Assembly (NCBI RefSeq): GCF_037126265.1 | Contig: NZ_JAYLLN010000011.1 | Location: forward strand, 1 to 64,000 | DNA from: Sphingobacterium tenebrionis | GTDB lineage: Bacteria > Bacteroidota > Bacteroidia > Sphingobacteriales > Sphingobacteriaceae | Direction of reading: 5' to 3' | Length of the DNA stretch: 64,000 bases | Shown here: piece after piece, positions 55,295 through 63,707 of the stretch | Position numbering within the stretch: position 1 is the stretch's first letter | Layout of the letters: the number at the start of each line of letters is the position of its first letter | The notes under the pieces: generated by a model | Told to the model about the DNA's origin: nothing | Database searches by the model: none | What the model saw: the letters and a program-made list of their open reading frames with translations, nothing else | Position numbers and translations under genes: made by a program

Positions 55295-56890
55295 ATGAAA
55301 AAGTTCTTTTTTGTATCCTTGTTGATCCCTACGCTGTTCAGCTGTTCGGTCAATCAACATACCCTTCAAAAGAAGTATGCAGACCTTTTAACCGAAGAAT
55401 CTGCAAAGTCACATCTTACCATTCTTGCTTCGAAAGAATTTGCCGGTCGTGGAACTGGGCAAGAAGGTGGTAAAAAGACCGTAGAATACATCGCCAAGGT
55501 ATTCCAGGAACTAGGTTTAAAACCAGCTGTAAATGGTTCTTATTATCAGCCTGTGAACCTTGTTAAATCTTCATATGTGGTGGAGCAGTTCAACCTGAAC
55601 AACCAAACCTTGGTCAATGCCAAAGATTTTTATGTAACAGGATCCAATGCTTTCAGAAACTTCAATGCTTCAGAGATTGTATTCGTTGGATATGGAATTA
55701 ATACGCCATCTTATAGTGACTATGCTGGACAGAATCTAGCTGGTAAAGTAGTTTTGGTCATCAACGAAGGCGAACCTATGGATGCCTCCGGAAACTCATT
55801 GATCACTGGAACTTCCACCTTATCGGATTGGTCGACCAGTCGTTCTAAAAGACTTCAAGAAGTCATGAAACAAAACCCAGCCTTGATCTTGTCCGCTAAC
55901 TCTCAAGCAGCGGAAATGATCAAACGTTTTGGATCAAGAATGACCAGCGGAAGTTACAGGTTGAAATCATCAGATAAAGAAACTACAAATAACAGCACCG
56001 CAGCTCCAGTAGTAAATATTACAGAAGCAACTGCTAACCAGATATTGGCTGCAAACAATACATCGATTAGTAAATTCAAGCAAACTGTTAGCTCGACAAA
56101 AAAACCTAATTCTTCGGTCCTGAAAGCATCCTTGAATGCGAGCATGGGTTCTAAAAAAGAAAATCTATTCGATCCAAATGTACTAGGTGTTATCGAGGGA
56201 ACTGACCTTAAGGATGAAGTATTGATCATCTCCGGTCACTATGATCATGATGGTGTATTGCCAGATGGCACTTTCTTTCCAGGAGCTGATGATAATGGTT
56301 CTGGAACGGTAGGTGTGATGGAGGTTGCGAAAGCTTTTGCAGCTGCAAAAAAAGCAGGTAGAGGTCCTCGTAGAACCATCTTGTTCATGGCTTTTGCAGC
56401 GGAAGAAAAAGGCCTTCTTGGATCCGATTTCTATTCCCAGAACCCAGTTTTCCCATTAGCAAATACGGTAGCCTGTTTGAATATGGACATGATCGGCCGT
56501 ATCGACAATAAACATTTGGAAGGAAACCATAATTATATCCATGCCATCGGATCAGAAATGTTGAGCTCCGAATTGAAAGCGATCAATGAGAAAGCAAACC
56601 AGGATTTCACACAGATGGAATTGGATTATATGTACGATGATCCAAAGGATCCTATGCGCATCTATTACCGTTCAGACCAATACAATTTGGCTAAACACAA
56701 TATTCCAGTGATTTTCTATTTCTCCGGATTACATCCAGATTACCATACGCCGAACGATACGGTAGATAAAATCAACTTCCCTATGATGGCAAAACGCGAG
56801 AAATTAGTGTTCCATACGGCATGGGAAATCGCTAACCGCGATAAAAAATTAGTGGTTGATAAAACCCCTCCTCCTGCTAGCGGAAGATAA
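55295..56890 (+). CDS. M28 family metallopeptidase, lipoprotein
   Basis: A 531-residue exported peptidase. The lipoprotein signal ends LFSC (Cys17). A PA-type insert of about 170 residues is split into the peptidase domain. All five zinc-site motifs are visible: GHYDHDG, GADDNGSGT, AAEEKGLLGS, NMDMIGR and HPDYHTPND. It is therefore likely an active di-zinc aminopeptidase on the membrane or cell surface. It forms a unit with rpiB and ends in a strong terminator. Confidence 0.9.
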   Translation: MKKFFFVSLLIPTLFSCSVNQHTLQKKYADLLTEESAKSHLTILASKEFAGRGTGQEGGKKTVEYIAKVFQELGLKPAVNGSYYQPVNLVKSSYVVEQFNLNNQTLVNAKDFYVTGSNAFRNFNASEIVFVGYGINTPSYSDYAGQNLAGKVVLVINEGEPMDASGNSLITGTSTLSDWSTSRSKRLQEVMKQNPALILSANSQAAEMIKRFGSRMTSGSYRLKSSDKETTNNSTAAPVVNITEATANQILAANNTSISKFKQTVSSTKKPNSSVLKASLNASMGSKKENLFDPNVLGVIEGTDLKDEVLIISGHYDHDGVLPDGTFFPGADDNGSGTVGVMEVAKAFAAAKKAGRGPRRTILFMAFAAEEKGLLGSDFYSQNPVFPLANTVACLNMDMIGRIDNKHLEGNHNYIHAIGSEMLSSELKAINEKANQDFTQMELDYMYDDPKDPMRIYYRSDQYNLAKHNIPVIFYFSGLHPDYHTPNDTVDKINFPMMAKREKLVFHTAWEIANRDKKLVVDKTPPPASGR

Positions 56891-56923
56891 AATATAAGAT
56901 AATTTAGCCTTAAAGGCTTTTTG

Positions 56924-56962
56924 AGCTGTCCTGGAATGAAAATCTCCAGGACAGCTTTTTTT
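56924..56962 (+). terminator. Terminator after the M28 peptidase gene
   Basis: AGCTGTCCTGGA (56924-56935) pairs perfectly with TCCAGGACAGCT (56945-56956), followed by a T-run. It isolates the ABC-YtrA operon that follows. Confidence 0.88.
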
Positions 56963-56972
56963 TAAATAATTC

Positions 56973-57002
56973 TTGGAAATTAAAAATCCTAGCTTATATT
57001 TG
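56973..57002 (+). promoter_or_regulatory. Promoter of the ABC/GntR/S41 operon
   Basis: TTG at 56973-56975, a 19-bp spacer and TATATTTG at 56995-57002 match the Bacteroidetes promoter consensus. The operator at 57003-57028 begins at the next base, covering the transcription start. Confidence 0.75.
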
Positions 57003-57028
57003 TAGTGTACTAACATACTAATACACTA
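57003..57028 (+). promoter_or_regulatory. Inverted-repeat operator, probable site of the GntR/YtrA-type repressor
   Basis: AGTGTA (57004-57009) and TACACT (57022-57027) form a perfect inverted repeat with a 12-bp spacer; the flanking T and A extend each arm to 7 bp. It overlaps the predicted start site, so binding would block the promoter. The half-sites match those I recall for the Bacillus subtilis YtrA operator. The repressor is encoded third in this operon. Confidence 0.75.
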
Positions 57029-57041
57029 AAACAATAAGCCT

Positions 57042-57860
57042 ATGTTAACCGTCAATTCGGTATCCTATGGGTATACCAAAAAAAGAAAAATAATAAAAAA
57101 TATCTCTTTAAATCTCCAACCTGGAACTATCTACGGATTATTGGGGTTGAACGGAGAAGGAAAAACCACCCTGATCAAATTGATGGAAGGTCTTCTTCTC
57201 CCCAAAGAAGGTGATATTAAATTCAGAGGGATAAATAGCAAGGAACGTTCAGGGAAATACTTCGACCAGGTATTTTATTTGGGAGACACGACCAATCTGC
57301 CTTATTTGTATGTCCATGATTTCGGTAGGATGTACGGTAATTTTTACAGCAATTTTAATTATACCGAATTTGAAAACTATTTACAGGAATTTCAAATTGA
57401 TCCTAATAGTCACCTAAGCAGTCTCTCCTTAGGTCAAGGTAAAAAAGTACATCTGGCATTTGGATTAGCCTGTAATACGGCCGTTCTGTTGATGGATGAA
57501 CCGACCAATGGATTAGATATCCCATCCAAAACTATATTCAGAAGGCTATTGGCCAATAGCCTCACTCCTGAAAAAACAGTGGTCATTGCCAGCCATCAAA
57601 TCCGAGATATCGATCAGCTGCTCGATCACCTCTTGATCCTTCATCATGGTGAATTAATTTTAGATAAAAGCCTATCCGACATCAACGATCAATATGCCAT
57701 TACTTCAGAAATCACTCCTGGAGATGAGATTATCTTTCAAACTGAAGAGGTTATCGGAAATAAATACCTGATTGTCAATAGGACGGAGGCAACCTCCAAC
57801 ATGGACATTGAATTTTTATTCAATGCATTTATTAATACTTCAAAAACTACAGTGAAATGA
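57042..57860 (+). CDS. ABC transporter ATP-binding protein (YtrB-like)
   Basis: A 272-residue ATPase. Walker A is GLNGEGKTT, the signature reads LSSLSLGQGKKVHLAFGLA (SLGQG in place of LSGGQ), Walker B is VLLMDEPTNGLD and the switch histidine lies in VVIASHQIRDID. The last 55 or so residues form a short C-terminal extension. It overlaps the membrane-protein gene by 4 bp. It should power the export or immunity function of this operon, by analogy with ytr-type systems that respond to cell-wall antibiotics. The substrate here is unknown. Confidence 0.88.
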   Translation: MLTVNSVSYGYTKKRKIIKNISLNLQPGTIYGLLGLNGEGKTTLIKLMEGLLLPKEGDIKFRGINSKERSGKYFDQVFYLGDTTNLPYLYVHDFGRMYGNFYSNFNYTEFENYLQEFQIDPNSHLSSLSLGQGKKVHLAFGLACNTAVLLMDEPTNGLDIPSKTIFRRLLANSLTPEKTVVIASHQIRDIDQLLDHLLILHHGELILDKSLSDINDQYAITSEITPGDEIIFQTEEVIGNKYLIVNRTEATSNMDIEFLFNAFINTSKTTVK

Positions 57861-58651
57861 AAGCAGCTTTAAATTACGCCTTACTCATCTTCAAAGGGAA
57901 CAAATCCATCTTAACCTCAATTATACTGGTTGCTTTGATTGGCTTTGGCATATTATTCTATTTTAGCAACCACAATACCTTAAGTATACTATCAGAAAAA
58001 AATGGTTTTGATACTGCAAAGAATTATATTACTGCGGTACAGCTTGCAGAGCGGACCTATTTTAATAGTGCGCCTTTTCTAGCTGTTCTTTTACCCTTCC
58101 TTAATCTTATTATTCTTCAAAAAAACATCTACAATCCGGTTGAATTTACTCTTCCATTAAAAACTATAGACAGATTTTTTGGAATTGTGATCTTTTGTAG
58201 CTTCGTTTTCTTACTCAATTTGATTTTGATTTTGCTCTGCAATTTTGTTGTTCAGCTTTATTTACAATTCAATTACCTGGATTTAGCAAAGGAAGGCTAT
58301 GATAAATTAGGTTATCTGTACACAGAAATCCCAGATAATAGTATTCTATATAATGCCAATATAAACTTAGATGTATTAAAATATAGCTTTATTTTCTTCC
58401 TATTTCTACCCATTTATCTGGTAAGTATCCTATATTTCCGAAAATATAGCAGGATAAAATCCACCTTTATCATCATTGCTTATATTTTCTTTTCAGACCT
58501 CGCAATGGATAAATTATGGTCAGGAGCACATTCACAATACATCAATAATGAAACCTATGTAAAAGCTTATCCGTTTGTATTGGGAAGTATTGCAGCCATC
58601 TTCGCATACATAAGCTTTTACTATCTTCTAAAAGAAAAGGAGGTACACTGA
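57857..58651 (+). CDS. ABC-type membrane protein (permease partner)
   Basis: A 264-residue protein with about six hydrophobic helices: near residues 17-36, 72-90, 105-135 (FFGIVIFCSFVFLLNLILIL), 175-197 (LFLPIYLVSILYF), 205-220 and 240-258. No close family is recognised. Its place between an ABC ATPase (4-bp overlap) and a YtrA-type regulator (1-bp overlap) makes it the membrane half of that transporter. It has no visible catalytic motif. Confidence 0.75.
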   Translation: MKAALNYALLIFKGNKSILTSIILVALIGFGILFYFSNHNTLSILSEKNGFDTAKNYITAVQLAERTYFNSAPFLAVLLPFLNLIILQKNIYNPVEFTLPLKTIDRFFGIVIFCSFVFLLNLILILLCNFVVQLYLQFNYLDLAKEGYDKLGYLYTEIPDNSILYNANINLDVLKYSFIFFLFLPIYLVSILYFRKYSRIKSTFIIIAYIFFSDLAMDKLWSGAHSQYINNETYVKAYPFVLGSIAAIFAYISFYYLLKEKEVH

Positions 58652-59004
58652 TGAAATTCTCCAATGAAAAACCCATATATATTCAAATAATTGATTTGGT
58701 GATGGAAAAAATCCTAAAGGATGAATGGAAATTGGACGAAAAGATCCCTTCTGTACGCGAATTGGGAGCTTTGATCGAAGTGAATCCGAACACGGTTATG
58801 AGATCATATGATAAACTCCAACAAGATGAAATCATCTATAATAAAAGAGGTTTAGGGTTCTTTGTTTCCTTGGATGCGAAAGATAGGATTCTACACGCTA
58901 GGCGATCAAATTTCCTTCTACATGAAGCCCCAAACTTTTTTCAAATGGCAAAACTGTTAGGCATCAGTAGAGAAGAATTAATCCAACTATATAACGATAA
59001 TTAA
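58651..59004 (+). CDS. GntR family transcriptional regulator, YtrA subfamily
   Basis: A 117-residue regulator. The winged-helix N-terminal domain (IYIQIIDLVMEKI, then IPSVRELGALIEVNPNTVMRSYDKLQ, the recognition helix) is followed by a short C-terminal helical part of about 45 residues, the YtrA subfamily form with no ligand domain. It starts within the stop codon of the preceding gene. The operator at 57003-57028 is its likely site, so it would repress its own operon. Confidence 0.9.
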   Translation: MKFSNEKPIYIQIIDLVMEKILKDEWKLDEKIPSVRELGALIEVNPNTVMRSYDKLQQDEIIYNKRGLGFFVSLDAKDRILHARRSNFLLHEAPNFFQMAKLLGISREELIQLYNDN

Positions 59005-59010
59005 GCAATC

Positions 59011-59805
59011 ATGAAAAATACCAATATATTTATCCTCATAACACTATTAATTTTATGTTCAGGATTTTTTCTACTAGCACCCTTGAGTGGTTTACTCCGT
59101 ATTGATCCTATCCTCTCTTCCAAAGACTTGAAGGCAGATCCGGTTACCAAAGATCCTATATCCAAATTCATGCTCCATTTTAGCCATGATGTAACCGCAG
59201 ACCCTATTTCACTTGATGATATTGATGATATCGTGATAAATGGCAACGGCGACAAGGATTTGGTGTTATTGGAAATTAACGAAGATGATGAAAAGGCACG
59301 ATTAGAATGTATGTCTCCCTATTATTTAATGGAGGTTGATCATCAAATAAAAAACAGGCAATTAATCCTGAATTTACAAGGCAGTAAGATCAAGAAGATA
59401 GTAATTAGCCTCTCTGCACAAAAAATAAAATCACTCCTATTAAATAATCTTAATGGTCAGGTGGAATACAGCAGTAGAGATACAGTAACGACCTCCATTG
59501 AAAGTTTCACCATATCGAAAAATTCAACTATTGCATTTCATGAATATTATAGAGATCCCATAAAAATTGTATCCACGTTAAATGTGAATCTCAAAGACGA
59601 ATCAAAGCTAAGCTTCCAAGGATATAATATCCATCGATTGAATGCAAACATCGAAAATTCATTGATTGATGTATCCAATGTCAGTAAAATAGATAGTTTA
59701 GATGCCCAATTATCAGGACTCAGCCATATCAGGGGATTAAAAAAGAGCAAGGTGGTCAATCAGATCGGATTAGGTGGAAACTTAGATTACTATAATAAGC
59801 ATTAA
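59011..59805 (+). CDS. Exported protein with GIN/DUF2807-like domain
   Basis: A 264-residue protein with an N-terminal membrane anchor or signal (NIFILITLLILCSGFFLLAP). The rest is a ladder of short strands (RQLILNLQGSKIKKIVISLSAQKIKSL-type segments, ANIENSLIDVSNVSKIDSLDAQLSGLSHI), as in the GIN domain of putative auto-transporter adhesins. The function is unknown. It is cotranscribed with the ABC genes (6 bp after gntR), so it may shield or mark the same stress at the envelope. Confidence 0.65.
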   Translation: MKNTNIFILITLLILCSGFFLLAPLSGLLRIDPILSSKDLKADPVTKDPISKFMLHFSHDVTADPISLDDIDDIVINGNGDKDLVLLEINEDDEKARLECMSPYYLMEVDHQIKNRQLILNLQGSKIKKIVISLSAQKIKSLLLNNLNGQVEYSSRDTVTTSIESFTISKNSTIAFHEYYRDPIKIVSTLNVNLKDESKLSFQGYNIHRLNANIENSLIDVSNVSKIDSLDAQLSGLSHIRGLKKSKVVNQIGLGGNLDYYNKH

Positions 59806-59824
59806 TATTTAAATCTCAAGTGAC

Positions 59825-61276
59825 ATGATAGCTCATATTATTATCAAACTCCTTAAAATTATCATACTATTTCTTTTTGGTCTAAGTATCTCCCACGCCC
59901 AAATCATAAATGGTAATTTTGAAAGTTTTAATTCTGACGGAAAACCACAAGGATGGTATTTGAATAATCAAGATACTTTAAATAATATCCTAAGAATTAC
60001 CACTTCCGATAAACATCAAGGTAAACACAGCCTACATTTTAACAAAAAGGAAGTAAAAGCCAAGTTAATGGCTTCCAATATTTTTTCGATTGAAATCAGT
60101 AAATTAACAAAGCTTCAAGTTTCCTCTAAAATAAAAACGGATAGCAAGCAGCTAGTGGCTAATTTTTTTATTCAGTTTTTTGATGAAAATAAAAAAAGAA
60201 TTGGAGGAGAGGGAAGCCGAATAGTTGTTGATCCTTCCAAATCAGGTGAATGGCAAGATGTTAACTTCTCCATTTTGGTTCAACCAGAGGTCAAATCTAT
60301 GATTCTTTTTGTTAATATGGGTGGACTTGGAAATCTATTTATAGATGAAGTAAAAACAGATTGGATTAATACTCCACCTGCTAAGGAAATCCTTGAATTT
60401 AGTGAAGAAATCAAATCAAAGATCCAACAAATGAGCATTGTTAATGATAGCTTAATTTGGAAAGATATCATCGCCCAAACACCTGCAGCATTAGCTGGTT
60501 TAACACTAGAAAATGGCGCACAACAAGTTGTAAATTTCTATTTAAATCATTTGAGAAAGGCAAAGGATTTTCATAGCAAATACTATAGTCCGGAAGCATA
60601 TATTGCATATACCAGCAAACCCATAGAAGAAAATAAAACTAGGTCTCCTCTTGAATTACCCTCAGGAAAAATGCTCGATGAAAGAATTGCCTATGTCAAT
60701 GTGCCTCGATTTGGGTCTACCTTTCCTGAAAGTCAGCAAGCATTTGCCGACCACCTAAATGATCTTGTTCTGTCCCTACAACAACAAAATCCAAAGGGAT
60801 GGGTCATTGATTTAAGAACCAATTCGGGCGGAAATATGCATCCTATGATTGCTGGTCTAAATGCGCTTATTGCAGATGGAAATATTATAACATTTAAAAC
60901 AAATCAAGGGGAGCAACCACTCTATTCATCAGCTGGAAAATTTGGAAGAATAACATTAAAAATTATGCCTAAAAGATTTAAGGTAAATAAAATTGCTGTT
61001 CTTACCAGTATTAAAACAGCAAGTAGTGGGGAGATGACCGCTATTTCTTTTATAGGTATGCCAAATGTAAAGTTGATTGGTGAAAACACAGCAGGACTAA
61101 CAACAGCTAATCAGTTCTTTCCACTATCTAATGGTGGAGCGCTTAATTTAGCAAGTGCGGTAGTAAAAGACAGATTGGGAAAGGTCTATAAAGGGCAAAT
61201 CATTCCCGATATATTAACAAAATCCCAAGATCCTCAAGAAACCTTAAACCAAGCAATAAAATGGATCCTAGAATAA
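59825..61276 (+). CDS. S41 family peptidase with N-terminal carbohydrate-binding-like domain
   Basis: A 483-residue exported protein (signal ends SISHAQ). Residues about 27-180 form a jelly-roll domain like those joined to glycoside hydrolases (NGNFESFNSDGKPQGWYL, ending GNLFIDEVKTDW). The S41 domain follows about residue 215, with GWVIDLRTNSGGNMHPM, the nucleophile serine in KTASSGEMTA (400-401) and GENTAGLTTANQ. The catalytic lysine of tail-specific proteases is not seen after that loop, and no PDZ domain is present, so it belongs to the S41B/tricorn-like side. It is the last gene of the ABC-GntR operon. Confidence 0.82.
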   Translation: MIAHIIIKLLKIIILFLFGLSISHAQIINGNFESFNSDGKPQGWYLNNQDTLNNILRITTSDKHQGKHSLHFNKKEVKAKLMASNIFSIEISKLTKLQVSSKIKTDSKQLVANFFIQFFDENKKRIGGEGSRIVVDPSKSGEWQDVNFSILVQPEVKSMILFVNMGGLGNLFIDEVKTDWINTPPAKEILEFSEEIKSKIQQMSIVNDSLIWKDIIAQTPAALAGLTLENGAQQVVNFYLNHLRKAKDFHSKYYSPEAYIAYTSKPIEENKTRSPLELPSGKMLDERIAYVNVPRFGSTFPESQQAFADHLNDLVLSLQQQNPKGWVIDLRTNSGGNMHPMIAGLNALIADGNIITFKTNQGEQPLYSSAGKFGRITLKIMPKRFKVNKIAVLTSIKTASSGEMTAISFIGMPNVKLIGENTAGLTTANQFFPLSNGGALNLASAVVKDRLGKVYKGQIIPDILTKSQDPQETLNQAIKWILE

Positions 61277-61309
61277 TTTAAGTTAGCAAAAAAAGAGCTA
61301 TATGAACCA

Positions 61310-61343
61310 ATGCCCACAGAAACGGTCAAATTTCTGTGGGCAT
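61310..61343. terminator. Shared terminator between the S41 peptidase and ferritin genes
   Basis: A perfect 13-bp stem (61310-61322 with 61331-61343) with an 8-nt loop lies between two convergent genes. The T-tracts are weak: plus TTCCTTTATTC, and minus about 10 nt away. It may act on both transcripts. Confidence 0.55.
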
Positions 61344-61354
61344 CGGAAGTTCCT

Positions 61355-61909
61355 TTATTCAGGATTATCCGCAGTTGATTCCCTGGCCAAGGTCACCTCA
61401 TCCGGTGCACTTTCCAAGAATTTATCCAACGCAAACAACGATTCATCGGTCGCACGATCTCCACCTGCAATCTTCAGTTTATCGATCAACTGAAGTGCTA
61501 ATTTCTCTTCTTCAATCTGCTCCTTCACAAACCACTGTGCAAAATTCCATGTCGCCCAATCCTTTTCATCCATTGATTGGTTCACCAGGTTATAAATAGC
61601 ATTGGTATTATCTATTTCATGTTGAAGCACCATATTGAAGCATTCCGTCATGCTCTTTGGCATTGTCTTAGGCGCCTCAACAGCCTCCACCTTCGGAGTC
61701 CCTCCTCTTTCCAATATGTACATCATGATCTTGATCATGTGATTACGTTCTTCTTGTGCATGGCGGAACAAAAAATTAGAAACACCACCATATCCTTGTG
61801 TATCCGCCCAGATTCCTAATGCCAAGTAAATCTGTGAAGCCTGATTCTCCTTCGTCATCTGTTTGATTAGCGACGATTCCATCGCCTTTGAAAGTCTATT
61901 CGTATTCAT
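61355..61909 (-). CDS. ftnA: Ferritin
   Basis: A 184-residue bacterial non-haem ferritin (four-helix bundle) that oxidises Fe(II) and stores iron. Di-iron ligands lie in KENQASQIYLALGIW, HAQEERNHMIK, QHEIDNTNAIYNLV and QIEEEKLALQLID. The C-terminal tail (ESAPDEVTLARESTADNPE) is longer than in E. coli FtnA. It is divergent from cbpA over 150 bp that show no clear consensus promoter. Confidence 0.93.
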   Translation of the reverse strand: MNTNRLSKAMESSLIKQMTKENQASQIYLALGIWADTQGYGGVSNFLFRHAQEERNHMIKIMMYILERGGTPKVEAVEAPKTMPKSMTECFNMVLQHEIDNTNAIYNLVNQSMDEKDWATWNFAQWFVKEQIEEEKLALQLIDKLKIAGGDRATDESLFALDKFLESAPDEVTLARESTADNPE

Positions 61910-62059
61910 CTTATTTCTTTTTATTAATCAACACTTGGCAACGCACATTGTTTTGGGATAATCATCTTTGCTTTCCCGATTTCAGGTCGTACATTTGGGT
62001 AGAGGGAGGATAAACAAAACCCCTCTTCCACTTGTTCTATTTTTAAATCAAATTATAAA

Positions 62060-62992
62060 ATGGCGTTTTTAGACTATTATAAAGTACTCGGTTTAGATAA
62101 ATCGGCGAGCCAGGATGACATCAAAAAAGCTTACCGCAAGCTGGCAAGAAAATTCCACCCCGATCTAAATCCAAACGATGAAGATGCAAAAAAAAGATTC
62201 CAGGAGATCAATGAAGCCAATGAAGTATTGACCGATCCTGAGAAGCGAAAGAAATACGATCAATACGGTGAAAATTGGAAGCATGGCGAAGAATATGAAA
62301 AAGCCCAGCAACAGTACCGTCAGCAACAAGGAGCACGACAGGGTGCAGGGGGAAATCCTTTTGAAGGTTTTGACTTCAACTATTCCGGAAATTATGATAC
62401 CGGCGAATATTCCGACTTTTTTGAAGAATTATTCGGTTCCCGCTTTTCCGGAGGTCGGAGTTCGGGCAGAAGAGGAAGCTACAGGGGACAAGATTATGAG
62501 ACATCTTTGGAATTAACCCTCCTTCAGGCGTCCCAATCCCACAAGCAAACCTTTACCGTAAATGGAAAGAACATCCGTATCACTATTCCTGCAGGAGTGG
62601 AAGATGGCCAAAAGATCAGATTGAAAGGTCAGGGTGCAGAAGGTGTAAACGGCGGACCGAAAGGCGATCTATATATCACGTTCCATATTAAACCAGATCC
62701 GAGATTCCAGCGCAAAGGGAATGACCTCTATACCCATATCGACATCGACCTACCTACTGCCCTTTTGGGAGGAGATAGCTTAGTCGAAACACTTAGCGGA
62801 AAAATCAACGTGAAGATCAAACCCGAAACACAGAACGGCAGCAAGATCAGATTGAAGGGAAAAGGATTCCCGATCTATAAAAAGGAAGATGAACATGGCG
62901 ATCTCTATGCAGAAATCCACGTGAAACTTCCCAAAAATTTAACAGAGGAACAAAAGAAAATTGTTCAACAATTAGCAGATTCAATGAAGTAG
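62060..62992 (+). CDS. cbpA: DnaJ-like co-chaperone CbpA
   Basis: A 310-residue J-domain protein. The J domain has HPD at residues 33-35, followed by a Gly/Tyr/Phe-rich linker (about 85-150) and two C-terminal substrate domains (GKNIRITIPAGVEDGQKIRLKG). There is no zinc-finger repeat, so it is of the CbpA type rather than DnaJ. It stimulates DnaK, and CbpA relatives also bind DNA. The next gene, 3 bp later, is its modulator. Confidence 0.94.
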   Translation: MAFLDYYKVLGLDKSASQDDIKKAYRKLARKFHPDLNPNDEDAKKRFQEINEANEVLTDPEKRKKYDQYGENWKHGEEYEKAQQQYRQQQGARQGAGGNPFEGFDFNYSGNYDTGEYSDFFEELFGSRFSGGRSSGRRGSYRGQDYETSLELTLLQASQSHKQTFTVNGKNIRITIPAGVEDGQKIRLKGQGAEGVNGGPKGDLYITFHIKPDPRFQRKGNDLYTHIDIDLPTALLGGDSLVETLSGKINVKIKPETQNGSKIRLKGKGFPIYKKEDEHGDLYAEIHVKLPKNLTEEQKKIVQQLADSMK

Positions 62993-62995
62993 ACT

Positions 62996-63274
62996 ATGGA
63001 AAAGACATTATTTAAGGTAATCGATATCTGCCGATCCAACAATATCGAACAGGATTTTATCCAGGAACTTCATAACAATGGATTGATAGAGATTATTTAC
63101 CAAGAAGAACAGGAATATATAGAAGAGGAACAGATCATTGTTTTGGAAAGATTTTCCACATGGCATTATGAACTGGAGATCAATGTACAGGGAATAGAGG
63201 TGGTGCAAAACCTGATCGACCGCATCGAATCCCTACAGCAGGAAATCCGGGAGATCAAATCAGGGAGAAAATAA
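62996..63274 (+). CDS. cbpM: Chaperone modulator CbpM-like protein
   Basis: A 92-residue MerR-like protein of the CbpM family, which binds the CbpA J domain and blocks its action on DnaK. Features are the N-terminal FKVIDICRSNNIEQDFIQEL and the C-terminal coiled coil LIDRIESLQQEIREIKSG. Adjacency to cbpA supports the assignment. Confidence 0.88.
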   Translation: MEKTLFKVIDICRSNNIEQDFIQELHNNGLIEIIYQEEQEYIEEEQIIVLERFSTWHYELEINVQGIEVVQNLIDRIESLQQEIREIKSGRK

Positions 63275-63292
63275 GTTAGCCAAATCGGAAAG

Positions 63293-63700
63293 TTACAATG
63301 CAAATCGTAAAGGAAGTGCGTATTTTACTGCCACTTTTTCATTATTATGCACACCTGGCTTCCATTTGCTTTTTTTCGCAATTTCCTTTAATACACGTTT
63401 GTATTCCTCCCCCATACCGTAGCCCATGTCCTTTACAATTTCGATATCGGTCAGTTCTCCAGTTTAAGAGATAACGAAAGTAGCCAACAAGGTGCCACTT
63501 GCCTTTGCTTTAATGGCTTCTTGAGTAGGTACAAAGAGACTGGCCACTTGATGGCGAAAAGCGTTCAAGCCAAATTCTGCTTCAGGAACTTGGTCTATTT
63601 TGTCCACCTTCCGAGAAAGTTCTGGTGCTTTATCTTGTGCATAAGCGCTTGTACCTATCAAAGTCACCAATAAGAAGGTCAGATACTTTAATTTGTCCAT
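63293..63700 (-). pseudogene. TonB C-terminal-domain protein gene with in-frame stop
   Basis: From the ATG at 63700 (signal MDKLKYLTFLLVTLIGTSAYA) a frame of 136 codons continues to a stop at 63293-63295 but is cut by TAA at 63464-63466 (codon 79). The residues on both sides belong to one TonB-type domain: ASGTLLATFVIS then TGELTDIEIVKDMGYGMGEE. The neighbouring gene has FVITKEGKLTDVKIV at the same place, so the stop replaces the lysine (AAA or AAG to TAA). It is either a recent nonsense mutation or a base error. The fragment lacks most of the domain. Confidence 0.75.
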
Positions 63701-63707
63701 AATGTTC

